Positions 34,715-43,233 of a stretch of DNA of 64,000 bases are shown in pieces (position 1 is the first letter of the stretch; each line of letters starts with the position of its first letter). The notes beneath the pieces are model-generated. The model was given only the letters and a program-made list of their open reading frames with translations. It was not told where the DNA came from and ran no database searches. A program made the position numbers and the translations under genes. Origin of the DNA: Desulfovibrio sp. (GTDB lineage Bacteria; Desulfobacterota; Desulfovibrionia; Desulfovibrionales; Desulfovibrionaceae); the NCBI RefSeq assembly GCF_019422935.1, contig NZ_JAHZCJ010000012.1, positions 62,001 through 126,000 of the forward strand, written 5' to 3'.

Positions 34715-36100
34715 CTACGCGTCTTCCTTCACGCCCAGCAGGGCGCGGGCATAATCCTCGCCGCTGAAGGGACGCAGGTCTTCCATTTTTTCGCCAAGGC
34801 CCACATAGGTGATGGGCAGGTGATGCTGCATGGCAACGGCTATGGCTACGCCGCCCTTGGCCGTGCCGTCGAGCTTGGTGATGATGAGTTCATCAATGCC
34901 CGCAGCTTCCTTGAACAGTTTGGTTTGCGAAAGGGCGTTCTGCCCGGTGGTGGCGTCAATCACCAGAATGGTGCGATGCGGCGCGCCCGCATGCTTTTTG
35001 CCCAGAACCTGACGGATCTTGCTCAGTTCTTCCATCAGATTGACCTTGGTCTGCAAGCGGCCAGCCGTGTCCACATAGAGCACGTCCACGCCTTCCTGAA
35101 GCGCGCGATCCATAGCCTCGTAAGCCACGGCGGCAGGGTCGGAACCGGCGGTGCGCGCATGAAACAGCGCGCCCACGCGCCCAGCCCAAACCTGCAACTG
35201 CTCGATGGCGGCAGCGCGGAAGGTGTCGGCGGCGGCAATCATGACCTTTTTGCCCTGCATGCGGTCGCGGTGGGCCAGCTTGGCAATGGTGGTGGTTTTG
35301 CCCACGCCGTTGACGCCGATCATCAGCACAACTTCGGGCTGGTTAACGGCTGCAATACGGCGCGGCGCGCGAAAGATTTCTTCCACTTCAGCCATGAGCA
35401 ACTGGCGTACCTTGCTGGATTCCGTAACCTTTTCCTTGCGGGCGCGCTCTTTCAGACGTTCCACCAGTTCAATGGACGGTTCGTAGCCAAGATCGGCCAT
35501 GATAAAAAGCTCTTCCAGCTCTTCCCAGAAGGCGTCGTCCAGTTCGCCATGCCCGGCAAAGAGAGCATCCAGCCCCTTGGAAAACTGTTCGCGGGTGCGC
35601 GAAAGGCCCTGGCTGATCTTGAGAAACAGGCGGTTGCGCTCGTCCTCTTCGTCTTCCATATCAAGGGCGAGAGCCAGACGGTACTGCAATTCAGAGCGGA
35701 ATTCCTCCACCTGCCGATAATCCATGCGGGTAAGCCATTCCTGAAAATCGCGCACAAAGTTCTGCGCTTCGGCCTCCGGGGCATCAAGGGCGCGCAGCAA
35801 GAAGAACAGACGCTGCCACAGCAGGTCGCCCGCTTCATCCACACCCTCAAGCACAATGCCAAGCCATACGGAAAGCCGTGGCTCGGCCTCGCGCAGCCGC
35901 AGAGTAAGAGCCTCATCAGCGGCAGATGCCGCAAAAGGCTGGGCAGTGGCTTCTGACGCTGGTCTCGCGGCAGGTTCTGCAAGGGATTCAGGTGCGGCTG
36001 CACCAGCTTCTGCGCCAATTTCTGCGGGCGCTTCCTGCGCCGCATTGGCCGCATCTTCCGCGCCGCCGAACATTTTTTTTATGGCAGAGAAAAAACCCAT
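34715..36100 (-). CDS. ftsY: Signal recognition particle receptor FtsY
   Basis: SRP receptor GTPase of 461 residues that delivers ribosome-nascent chains to the translocon. The N-terminal acidic Ala/Glu-rich A domain (about 1-150) is followed by the four-helix N domain and the G domain with MIGVNGVGKTTTIAKLAHR (P loop), AAADTFRAAAIEQL, DTAGRL and ITKLDGTAKGG. AAGGAG precedes ATG 36100. It lies 9 bases after the 36110 gene stop and is probably in one operon with it, murJ and queF. Confidence 0.96.
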   Translation of the reverse strand: MGFFSAIKKMFGGAEDAANAAQEAPAEIGAEAGAAAPESLAEPAARPASEATAQPFAASAADEALTLRLREAEPRLSVWLGIVLEGVDEAGDLLWQRLFFLLRALDAPEAEAQNFVRDFQEWLTRMDYRQVEEFRSELQYRLALALDMEDEEDERNRLFLKISQGLSRTREQFSKGLDALFAGHGELDDAFWEELEELFIMADLGYEPSIELVERLKERARKEKVTESSKVRQLLMAEVEEIFRAPRRIAAVNQPEVVLMIGVNGVGKTTTIAKLAHRDRMQGKKVMIAAADTFRAAAIEQLQVWAGRVGALFHARTAGSDPAAVAYEAMDRALQEGVDVLYVDTAGRLQTKVNLMEELSKIRQVLGKKHAGAPHRTILVIDATTGQNALSQTKLFKEAAGIDELIITKLDGTAKGGVAIAVAMQHHLPITYVGLGEKMEDLRPFSGEDYARALLGVKEDA

Positions 36101-36109
36101 ATGATCTCC

Positions 36110-37276
36110 TTATCTTCCGCCCTCTTGCACCGAGGGCTTGCTTTCCTTGCGGGCCGTTTGCCCTTCCAGCGCGCCCAGCACTTCGCGCAGCGCCAGCACG
36201 CATTCTTCCACGGCCTGAGCCGCAGAAGCGGCGTTCGAATCATTCACGGCCCATTGCATTGCATGCGCGGCAGAGGCCAGCCGCTCCGCGCCCACGCAGG
36301 GCGCTGCCTTTTCAAGAATCCGCCCCAGGCGGCAGAGGTTGTCCGCGTCTTCCAGCGAGTAGAGGCGCAGCAGCAGATCAGGGGCAGGGGCAAACGTTCT
36401 GCCGAACATGCCAGCCGTAACGCGCCAGGCTTCCGGGCGGCGCAGCAAAAAGGCCCGCCCAAGCTCGGCGCTCACAACAGCCCCGGCTGCGATATCTGCG
36501 CTCAGGGGCGCGGCGCTCCCGCCCTGCGCCTCTGCGGTTGGCTGCGGTGAGGCCTCATGACTGCGCGCGGCGCTGTCTCCTGCCGAACCAGATTCAAAAA
36601 TATCTGCAAGGCCGGGTTCCATTGATGCTGCAGGAGCCGAATCAGCAACAGATTCAGTGCCGGATGCCGCAGTGCCGCGGGGTGCGGTACGCTCCAGTAG
36701 CAAGGCTCTCAGCCGGGCCAGATCGCCCCAGTGCCAAAGCAGGGCCAGCAAAACCAGGGTTGAAAAAAGGGCGGAAAGGCAAAACCGCGCCACTTCCCGG
36801 CGGGCCTTCTGGGCCAAATCCTCGTCAGTAATGCGGGGTGAGAGGTACACTTCCACCGACCCCACGGGGCGGCCTTCCATCTTGAGCGGATTCATGCCCT
36901 GCACGCTGTTTTCCGCAATTTCATCGTCCCAGGGGATGGGTTCCCACTGGTAGTTGCGCCGCTGCCCTTCCAGCATGCCACGCGGCGTCTGCACCTTGAT
37001 GGCGTAAATGGATTCATCGGTCATGGCCGCCATAACGATTGTGCGGGCGGTCAGTTCGTCCAGCTCCCAGGCTGGCAGGGAAAGCAGGGCCGCCAGTTGC
37101 GCTGCGGTACGTCCGGCCTCGCTGCCAAGGCGGTTTTCCGCCTCCTGCCTGTCCTCGTTGACGTTCCAGACGCCAAGCAGCAGGAACAGCAGCAGTGCCG
37201 CCACCCAAACAGTCAGGGCAAGCCTGCGGCGCAGAACGTGTGAGATATTGGGCATATGCTTTGCCGCGAGAAACAC
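36110..37276 (-). CDS. Two-TM membrane protein with periplasmic sensor-like domain, unknown function
   Basis: Predicted protein of 388 residues from GTG 37276, chosen because AAGGAG lies 9 bases upstream. ATG 37255 would give 381 residues. TM1 (LALTVWVAALLLFLLLGVW) is followed by a periplasmic domain (NRLGSEAGRTAAQLAALLSLPAWELDEL to VEVYLSPRITDED) resembling small-molecule sensor domains of the CHASE8 kind. Then come TM2, a Ser/Ala/Pro-rich linker and a helical C-terminal domain with no kinase or cyclase signature. It lies between murJ (stop 13 bases upstream) and ftsY. A scaffolding or regulatory role in envelope growth is possible, but nothing proves it. Confidence 0.75.
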   Translation of the reverse strand: MFLAAKHMPNISHVLRRRLALTVWVAALLLFLLLGVWNVNEDRQEAENRLGSEAGRTAAQLAALLSLPAWELDELTARTIVMAAMTDESIYAIKVQTPRGMLEGQRRNYQWEPIPWDDEIAENSVQGMNPLKMEGRPVGSVEVYLSPRITDEDLAQKARREVARFCLSALFSTLVLLALLWHWGDLARLRALLLERTAPRGTAASGTESVADSAPAASMEPGLADIFESGSAGDSAARSHEASPQPTAEAQGGSAAPLSADIAAGAVVSAELGRAFLLRRPEAWRVTAGMFGRTFAPAPDLLLRLYSLEDADNLCRLGRILEKAAPCVGAERLASAAHAMQWAVNDSNAASAAQAVEECVLALREVLGALEGQTARKESKPSVQEGGR

Positions 37277-37289
37277 GCTCCCGCGCTCC

Positions 37290-39053
37290 TTACTGTTGGT
37301 GTGGCCTGCCATGCAGACGGTGCGCCAGTGCGCGGGCAGCCGCAAGGGCATCAGCATCGCGCAGAACAAACAGACAAACAGCCCAGGCCGTTGCGCCGCC
37401 AATGATGGCAAGGGCAAGCCCCAGCCATATGCCGCGCCCGTGCAGCAGTTCCAGCAATTGCCATGCGGCAAGGGCCGTGGCCGCAGCAGCGGCACATTGG
37501 CGCAGTACAGCACCCGCCGAAGGCAGACATGCGCTGGCGGATGCCGCGCCAGCGGAACTTTTTTTCAGCGCCCTGCCCAGAATAGACAGCAAAAAGCCGC
37601 ATTGCAGCCACAAGCCAAAGCTTACGGCCAGTGCCGGAGCCATGACACCAAGACTGCCCGAAAGACTATGGACCAGTGCGGCCCCGACCGCAAGCGTAGC
37701 AACCACAGCCCATACAGCGCTGACCGCTGTGCGTCGCACCTCGCCCAGCGCATTACAGGCCGCCAGCAGGGAGCGGTTGACGGCAAAGGCGGGCAGGCCC
37801 GGCAAATAAGCCCACAGGGCGAGACCTGTCTCGTAAGCCGCATTGTCGCCAAAAGCTCCGTGGCGCAGCAGGCCTTCCACCAGACGCGGCCCCACGGCCC
37901 ACAATCCTGTGGCGGCTGGCAGGCTCAACAGCAGGGTCAAACGCAGGGCTGTGCGCAGCTGATCCGAAAAAAGCGAAAATTCTCTGGCAGCGGCAAGGCG
38001 GCTCAAAGTGGGCAGGCTTGCCATGCCAAGGCACACGCCCACCAGCCCAAGGGGCAGTTCAAGCAGCCGTTCGGCATAGTAGAGGGCAGCCACCTGCCCC
38101 CGGCCCATACTGGATGCCAGGGACATGGCAGCCAGCATGGCAAGCTGCGGGGCGGATGCCCCAAGCAGGCCCGCAGGCAGACGGCCAAGGCAGTTCCAGG
38201 CGAGGGATGCCGCGCGCCTTTGCAGCGAGGATTCATCCGCGCCCGCGCTGCCCTGCGCTGCATCCGGCCTATCGCCAGGCCCGGCATTATGCAGCGGCAA
38301 CAAACGCCGCACGGCCAGCCACTGCGCCAGCCATTGCGCAATACCGCCGCAAAGCATGCCCACAGCCAAAGCCGGAGCCGCAGGCAGCAGGCCCAGAGCA
38401 GCCGCCCCTGCAAAACACAGAATGACAATATTGAACAGGGCAGGAGAAACAGCGGGCAGCCAGAACACGCCAAGGCTGTGCAAAAGGGCCATGCCCAGAG
38501 CCGCCATGCCCGCCGCCAGGGTATAGGGCAGACAGATGCGCAGCAGGTATATGGCCTCCTGCCGTTCCGGCCCATAAAAACCGGGAGCCAGAATATCAGT
38601 CAGCCAGGGGGTGCCCACCAGCCCAAGCACTGTGAGCAGGGTCAGCACAAGGCCAAGCCTCACGGCCAGCGCGCGGGCCAGCAGGCGCATGCTGCGGCTG
38701 CGCTCCCCCTCCACGGCATGACCGGGTGATGCGCCCATACGCTCCAGATGCACAAGGCTTGCCGTCAGGGTCATGGAAAGCGAGCCTTCGCCCAGCATGC
38801 GGCGCAGCACATGGGGCAGCCGCATGGCAGCCACCAGCGCATCGGCGGCAGCGCCGCCGCCCACAAGCCAGGCCATGCTCATATCGCGCAAAAGGCCGAG
38901 CACACGCGAAACAAGGGCAAAGCCGCCCAAAAGAGCCGCCGTGCGTGCAATGCCGCCAGAATACCCGGGGCCGTGCTCGGCAGGGCCAGCAGCGCAAGAC
39001 GAGGGGGATTCACCACCTTTGCCGTGCGCGCAGCCGCTTTCAGAAGCGCTCAT
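37290..39053 (-). CDS. murJ: Lipid II flippase MurJ (MviN)
   Basis: MATE/MOP-superfamily flippase of 587 residues with about 14 TM helices. It includes the conserved SRVLGLLRDMSMAWLVG and ADALVAAMRLPHVLRRMLGEGSLS of the MurJ family. It moves lipid II across the inner membrane for peptidoglycan synthesis. Starts at ATG 39053 with GAGGAA upstream; the first 35 residues are hydrophilic and longer than usual. It is followed 13 bases later by the putative sensor protein gene. Confidence 0.95.
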   Translation of the reverse strand: MSASESGCAHGKGGESPSSCAAGPAEHGPGYSGGIARTAALLGGFALVSRVLGLLRDMSMAWLVGGGAAADALVAAMRLPHVLRRMLGEGSLSMTLTASLVHLERMGASPGHAVEGERSRSMRLLARALAVRLGLVLTLLTVLGLVGTPWLTDILAPGFYGPERQEAIYLLRICLPYTLAAGMAALGMALLHSLGVFWLPAVSPALFNIVILCFAGAAALGLLPAAPALAVGMLCGGIAQWLAQWLAVRRLLPLHNAGPGDRPDAAQGSAGADESSLQRRAASLAWNCLGRLPAGLLGASAPQLAMLAAMSLASSMGRGQVAALYYAERLLELPLGLVGVCLGMASLPTLSRLAAAREFSLFSDQLRTALRLTLLLSLPAATGLWAVGPRLVEGLLRHGAFGDNAAYETGLALWAYLPGLPAFAVNRSLLAACNALGEVRRTAVSAVWAVVATLAVGAALVHSLSGSLGVMAPALAVSFGLWLQCGFLLSILGRALKKSSAGAASASACLPSAGAVLRQCAAAAATALAAWQLLELLHGRGIWLGLALAIIGGATAWAVCLFVLRDADALAAARALAHRLHGRPHQQ

Positions 39054-39160
39054 TATTCCTCGTTTCAGCCTTGCAAAAAATCAGGGCAGCGCACCGCTGG
39101 GCAGTTCTGGGGGCGCTTGTCAAAACACGTGAAAGCAAGCTGCCTGCAACAAACATTTCC

Positions 39161-39208
39161 GCTCCCGGCGGCACTGGGCTTTTAACAGCCCTTGGTGCCG
39201 CCGGGAGC
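39161..39208 (-). terminator. Large hairpin between queF and murJ
   Basis: GCTCCCGGCGGCAC (39161-39174) and GTGCCGCCGGGAGC (39195-39208) are exact inverse complements, with an inner GGGC/GCCC pair. It lies 13 bases past the queF stop. Lacking a T run, it may attenuate rather than stop transcription into murJ. Confidence 0.6.
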
Positions 39209-39221
39209 AAACGAGTCGCAA

Positions 39222-39725
39222 CTACGGGCGGTGCGGATCGGGTTCGGACTTCCACGCGGCCACGGCTTCGCGCACAAGGCGATTCTGCTCTTCGGGCATG
39301 GTATCCTTGAAAGTTTCGGCAAACACGTGGATACGCGTGCCGCCGCGTGGCGCAAACAGGCCCTTGACCCGGCACCAGCAGGGATTGAGCAGAGTGCGCA
39401 GGTCTTCCAGCACATTGTTGGTGATGGTTTCCATAAACGACTGGTGATTGCGAAAGGCGAACATATAGAGCTTGAAGCTCTTGGATTCCACGCACAGCTC
39501 ATCGGGAATGTACTCCACCGTGATGGTGCCGCAGTCGGGCTGGCCGGTCACGGGGCAGAGCGAGGTAAATTCGGGAAAGCTGATGCTGATCACATACGGG
39601 CGCTGGGGAAAGCAGTTGGGAAAGGCCTCCAGCAGGGCTACGCTGGGGCCGCCCTCCGGGGACTGAAGGCGGCCTGTGCCTAGAACCTTCAGGTCCTGGG
39701 TCTGATCCTGGCTGCGGGTACTCAT
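39222..39725 (-). CDS. queF: NADPH-dependent preQ0 reductase QueF
   Basis: Queuosine pathway enzyme of 167 residues reducing 7-cyano-7-deazaguanine to preQ1. Catalytic C57 lies in FPEFTSLCPVTGQPDCGTI, with the proton-relay Asp64 in QPD. The substrate-binding motif ESKSFKLY follows. Length and motifs are those of the short, single-domain QueF type. AAGGAG lies 8 bases before ATG 39725. I see no preQ1 riboswitch in its leader. Confidence 0.95.
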   Translation of the reverse strand: MSTRSQDQTQDLKVLGTGRLQSPEGGPSVALLEAFPNCFPQRPYVISISFPEFTSLCPVTGQPDCGTITVEYIPDELCVESKSFKLYMFAFRNHQSFMETITNNVLEDLRTLLNPCWCRVKGLFAPRGGTRIHVFAETFKDTMPEEQNRLVREAVAAWKSEPDPHRP

Positions 39726-39938
39726 GGGGATACTCCTTAAAATACACGGAAATGACGCTACTAGGCAGCGTTGGGGGGCCGCCTGAGCGGCGGACGCGGC
39801 ATGCGCAGGCGAAAGGCCTCACTGGCTGCGCAAACGCAGGCGCGTATCGGACTTGTAACCCATTGCGCTTGCGGCTACAATAATCTATTGCCCACTCCAA
39901 TCCGATACCATCCATCGGCCAGTTCCCCGGAGCAACGT

Positions 39939-40772
39939 ATGAACATCCTGCTGCACGTACACGCCTGCAAGCGGGGCCAATGTCTGCCCCTGCTGCCTGT
40001 TGCCGCCACGGATACCGATTTTTGCCGCAGTCACGGCCTCATGACGCCCGAGCCGTGGGCAATGCCCCACCTGCGGGTGGGCACATGCTTTTGCGGGGCC
40101 TGTGGCACAGCCCTGCTCAAGGTTACGGGGCGCGCCTGGATGCCCTTGCCGCCAAACGTGGCAAACCCGGGCGGCAACGGAGAGGAACCGTGGCAGGCAA
40201 GCCACGCGGTGCAATGCCTGTTTTTGACTGCCCTGACGGATCTGCCCGAAGGCCCGCTGGAAGTAACCGCCAGAAAAACCGGGTACAGCCTTGCCTGGGT
40301 AACCCTTTCGGACAAAGGCGCACGCGGCCAGCGGCTGGATTTGAGCGGCCCCGCCATTGCCGAAATGGTCGGCTCCGCCATGCCGCTGAGCCACAGCCAG
40401 GGATTTTTGCTACCGGATGAAGCCGTGCGACTGCGCGCCCTGCTGACGGAGCTTGCCCTGAGCCAGGGTTTTGACCTTATATGCACCACCGGCGGCACCG
40501 GGCTTTCGGCGCGAGATATTACGCCGCAAACCACTGCCGCCCTGCTCGACACGCCCTTGCCGGGCTTTACTCAGGCCATGCTGGCCGCCAGCCTTGCCAA
40601 AACGCCCCACGCGGTTATTTCGCGCGCGGCTGCGGGCGCGCTGGGGCAAAGCATCATCATCAACCTGCCGGGCAGCCGCAAGGCCGTTGTGGAAAACCTT
40701 GCCGCCGTACTGCCCGCCCTGCCCCACGCCCTTGCCAAATTGCAAGGCGACCCCGCCGACTGCGGCGGTTAA
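39939..40772 (+). CDS. MogA/MoaB-family molybdopterin protein with Cys-rich N-terminal extension
   Basis: Predicted protein of 277 residues. The C-terminal about 160 residues are a MoaB/MogA domain: GYSLAWVTLSDKGARG, LICTTGGTGLSARDITPQTT and the final NLPGSRKAVVENL. These bind molybdopterin and adenylate it or assist metal insertion. The N-terminal about 110 residues are additional, with ACKRGQC and a CFCGAC motif like a zinc or Fe-S site. GGAGC precedes ATG 39939, and the frame open to 39771 is not supported. It starts a plus-strand run with a ubiA-like gene and darP. Molybdenum or tungsten enzymes in sulfate reducers would need it. Confidence 0.85.
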   Translation: MNILLHVHACKRGQCLPLLPVAATDTDFCRSHGLMTPEPWAMPHLRVGTCFCGACGTALLKVTGRAWMPLPPNVANPGGNGEEPWQASHAVQCLFLTALTDLPEGPLEVTARKTGYSLAWVTLSDKGARGQRLDLSGPAIAEMVGSAMPLSHSQGFLLPDEAVRLRALLTELALSQGFDLICTTGGTGLSARDITPQTTAALLDTPLPGFTQAMLAASLAKTPHAVISRAAAGALGQSIIINLPGSRKAVVENLAAVLPALPHALAKLQGDPADCGG

Positions 40773-40781
40773 GGAGAACAC

Positions 40782-41675
40782 ATGGGCTTTTTTCCGCATT
40801 CCGGCATGAGGCTTTCCACGCCTTTTGGCCAGTTTGGCGACATTTGCCGGATGATCAAGATTGAGCATTCCATTTTTGCGCTGCCCTACGCCTGGGCAGG
40901 AGCGGTACTGGCAGCACGCGGCTTGCCCTCTGCGCGCAGCCTGATTTTTCTGACCATCGGCATGATCGCGGCGCGCTCATTCGCCATGGCCTTCAACCGG
41001 CTGGCCGATCTGCCCTTTGACCGCGACAACCCGCGCACACAGGGCCGCCCCCTGGTCACGGGCGTTATCAGCAAGGGGCAGACATGGGCCTTCTGCGCGC
41101 TCATGGCAGTTATCTTTATTGCCTCCTGCGCGGCGCTGAATACCGTCTGCCTGTGGCTTTCCGTGCCTGCGTTGCTGTTTGCGGCCATCTACAGCATGCT
41201 CAAGCGCTTTACGGCCCTGTGCCACTTCTGGCTGGGCGCGACCCTGGGTCTTGCCCCGCTTGCTGGCTGGCTCTCGGTCAATCCCGCAAGCCTTGGCCTT
41301 GCGCCCGTGCTGCTGTTCTGGGCTGTCACATTCTGGGTAGCGGCGTTTGACATCTATTATGCGTTTCAGGACATGGATTTTGACGTGGCCTTTGAGCTGC
41401 ATTCCGTGCCTGCTTCTTTTGGGCCGGATACAGCCCTGACGCTGGCCGCGTTCTCGCATGCCATGACGTCCATCTTCTTGTTGCTGGCGGGTTTTGCCGC
41501 CGGGCTTTCCTGGCCCTGGTACGTGGTGTGGTTCGGCATCAGCATCATGCTGCTTGTGGAGCACAGGCTCATGAAGCCGCAGGATCTGCGCCATGTGAAC
41601 ACAGCCTTTTTTACCATCAACGGCATCATTTCGCCGGTCGTGCTGGCTGGCGTGTTGCTGGGCATCTATATCTGA
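40782..41675 (+). CDS. UbiA-family prenyltransferase (menaquinone pathway, MqnP-like)
   Basis: Membrane prenyltransferase of 297 residues with about eight TM helices. The first Asp-rich motif is NRLADLPFDRDNPRTQGRP and the second is DIYYAFQDMDFD. This is the UbiA/4-hydroxybenzoate type. Sulfate reducers make menaquinone by the futalosine route, where such an enzyme (MqnP) prenylates the naphthoate precursor, so that is the likely role. AAGGAG lies 7 bases before ATG 40782, 9 bases after the mogA-like stop. Confidence 0.85.
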   Translation: MGFFPHSGMRLSTPFGQFGDICRMIKIEHSIFALPYAWAGAVLAARGLPSARSLIFLTIGMIAARSFAMAFNRLADLPFDRDNPRTQGRPLVTGVISKGQTWAFCALMAVIFIASCAALNTVCLWLSVPALLFAAIYSMLKRFTALCHFWLGATLGLAPLAGWLSVNPASLGLAPVLLFWAVTFWVAAFDIYYAFQDMDFDVAFELHSVPASFGPDTALTLAAFSHAMTSIFLLLAGFAAGLSWPWYVVWFGISIMLLVEHRLMKPQDLRHVNTAFFTINGIISPVVLAGVLLGIYI

Positions 41676-41685
41676 CGGAGAGGCA

Positions 41686-42279
41686 ATGCCGCGCAAAAAA
41701 CAGTACCAATGGAAATCCAGCGATGAGGCAGAAGGCTTTGACTTGCCGCCCAGCCGCTCTGAAAAAAAACGCCAGAGCCTTGCCCTGCAAAACATGGGCG
41801 AAGAACTGACGCGCCTTGGCCCGCAGGAAGTCAAAAACCTTGACCTGCCCGCAGACCTCAGGGAAGCGCTGCAACTATACGCCCGCATAGGCGACCACGA
41901 AGGCCGCCGCCGCCAGATGCAGTTTATTGGCCGCGTCATGCGCGAGATCGACCCCGCGCCCATCCGCGCCATGCTGGATGCCCGACGCGAGGTTTCAGCG
42001 GCAGCCACCGCAGCCCTTCATCAGGCAGAGCAGTGGCGCGACCGCCTGCTGACAGCTGACCAGGACGAACTTGCGGGCCTGGTGGAAACCCTGCTGACCG
42101 CAAGGGCACTGCCGGAACAGAACGCAGAAGAAGCGCAGACATCGGGCAAGGGCGCTCTGCCAGGTCAGGATGAACTCCTGACCATGACCCTCGCCGCCCG
42201 CAAGGAAGCTGCGGAGAACACCTCCCCGCAGGCCCGGCGCGCGCTTTTTCGCGCCATCCACGGCATGCTGAAAGCGTAA
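41686..42279 (+). CDS. darP: Ribosome-associated protein DarP (YjgA, DUF615)
   Basis: Helical protein of 197 residues. SDEAEGFDLPPSRSEKKRQSLALQNMGEELTRLG at the start and ARIGDHEGRRRQMQFIGRVMRE are the family signature. DarP/YjgA associates with the late 50S subunit assembly intermediate in enteric bacteria. The C-terminal 80 residues are longer than usual and rich in Ala/Glu. It follows the ubiA-like gene by 10 bases; GGAGAGG precedes the ATG. Confidence 0.9.
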   Translation: MPRKKQYQWKSSDEAEGFDLPPSRSEKKRQSLALQNMGEELTRLGPQEVKNLDLPADLREALQLYARIGDHEGRRRQMQFIGRVMREIDPAPIRAMLDARREVSAAATAALHQAEQWRDRLLTADQDELAGLVETLLTARALPEQNAEEAQTSGKGALPGQDELLTMTLAARKEAAENTSPQARRALFRAIHGMLKA

Positions 42280-42345
42280 TCCCGGCGATTTTTATCTCCC
42301 AACCCTGTGCTTTTTCATAAAAATAAAAAAAATGCGCAGGAATGC

Positions 42346-42374
42346 TTGACGATCACCTACGGTTAGGATAGAAG
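42346..42374 (+). promoter_or_regulatory. Candidate tRNA-Thr promoter
   Basis: TTGACG (42346-42351), a 17-base spacer and TAGAAG (42369-42374) place a start near 42381, ten bases before the mature tRNA. The region between darP and the tRNA holds nothing else. Confidence 0.5.
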
Positions 42375-42390
42375 CTTTCTTCGTTGCTAC

Positions 42391-42466
42391 GCCCTTGTAG
42401 CTCAGTCGGTAGAGTGCATCCTTGGTAAGGATGAGGTCAGCAGTTCAATCCTGCTCAAGGGCTCCA
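42391..42466 (+). tRNA. tRNA-Thr (anticodon GGT)
   Basis: A 76-base cloverleaf. The acceptor stem is GCCCTTG with CAAGGGC, the D arm GCTCAGTCGGTAGAGT, the anticodon stem CATCC/GGATG with loop TTGGTAA (anticodon GGT), and the T arm AGCAG-TTCAATC-CTGCT. CCA is encoded at 42464-42466. A terminator follows 10 bases on. Confidence 0.97.
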
Positions 42467-42476
42467 CAAAGAATCA

Positions 42477-42513
42477 AAGGACTTACGGAGAAATCCGAAA
42501 GTCCTTTTTTTGT
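42477..42513 (+). terminator. Terminator after tRNA-Thr
   Basis: AAGGACTT-CGGA with a GAAA loop pairs with TCCG-AAGTCCTT, followed by a run of T. Confidence 0.9.
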
Positions 42514-42540
42514 ATCCCCGCCTGACTGGAATTTCAGATA

Positions 42541-42570
42541 AAAAAAAGCCGCCCATACGGACGGCCCAAA
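42541..42570 (-). terminator. Terminator of the 42588 gene
   Basis: On the minus strand GCCGTCC-GTAT-GGGCGGC is followed by eight T, 18 bases after the gene stop. Confidence 0.85.
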
Positions 42571-42587
42571 ATCATAAAAATTGCACA

Positions 42588-43079
42588 TCAGGGAAGCTGC
42601 GGCGGTTGCGGCATCAAGGCCCGGTAGGGGCCGCGCATGCTGTACACAAAGTTTGCCATGCGCGCATCACCGCTGACCACAAGCATGAGCAAAAGTTTGG
42701 ATTGCGCATCCTCACGCACAATGCCGTAGCCCTTCACGCCCTTTTGCTCAAAGGTAAATTCCCACTGGCCATTGCTGCGAAGTACAGGCGTCGAGCCCTG
42801 CAAGCGTTTGGCATTGCCCTTGGCGGCCTGCTCGGCCTCGCCCGCATTGGCAGGCCCCACAATAATGAGCGCAGAACTTTTGTGATCCTTCTGCCCCATC
42901 ACAACCTGTACGGCTTCCTGCACCTTGGTAGGGCCGTTCACCACCACCCAGTCTGCGGGCAGATCAAGGCTGTAATATTTTGTGGTCAGGGGCGCGGCCT
43001 GCGCCTGCGCTGCAAGCAGAACCATCAGCACAAGCAGGGGCAAGCCCCGCATAACAAGCCGGATAAATTTCTGGGGCAT
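42588..43079 (-). CDS. Small secreted protein of unknown function
   Basis: Predicted exported protein of 163 residues. ATG 43079 has GGAG upstream and opens with a signal peptide (LPLLVLMVLLAAQAQA). The mature start TKYYSLDLPADWVVVNG resembles YGWFSLEAPQGWQAE of the 50977-51519 protein. The two also share length, an internal ligand-like strand order and a final amphipathic segment, so they look like paralogues. No known domain recognised. Transcribed alone, with its own terminator. Confidence 0.75.
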   Translation of the reverse strand: MPQKFIRLVMRGLPLLVLMVLLAAQAQAAPLTTKYYSLDLPADWVVVNGPTKVQEAVQVVMGQKDHKSSALIIVGPANAGEAEQAAKGNAKRLQGSTPVLRSNGQWEFTFEQKGVKGYGIVREDAQSKLLLMLVVSGDARMANFVYSMRGPYRALMPQPPQLP

Positions 43080-43233
43080 GGCAATCTCCATTACATTCCA
43101 AGGATGCCGGAGTGTACGGCTCTCCTTCCCGCCTGTCCACACGCCATGCTGCGGATACATGGGCGGGTATAAGGGCGCGCACCCTCTTGCCGGGGAAGAT
43201 TCATACCTGTAGTATGCGCGCAATGAGGATAGT

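Noticed and set aside
37008..38729. 573-residue plus-strand open frame opposite murJ
   Set aside because: Gln/Arg/Ser-rich translation typical of antisense of a GC-rich membrane protein gene.
39726..39800. Possible preQ1 riboswitch before queF
   Set aside because: The leader lacks the preQ1-I core pattern and A-rich tail; only a normal ribosome site is seen.
42391..42466. tRNA-Thr as integration site for the phage cluster
   Set aside because: It is about 15 kb away with conserved housekeeping genes in between and no integrase beside it.
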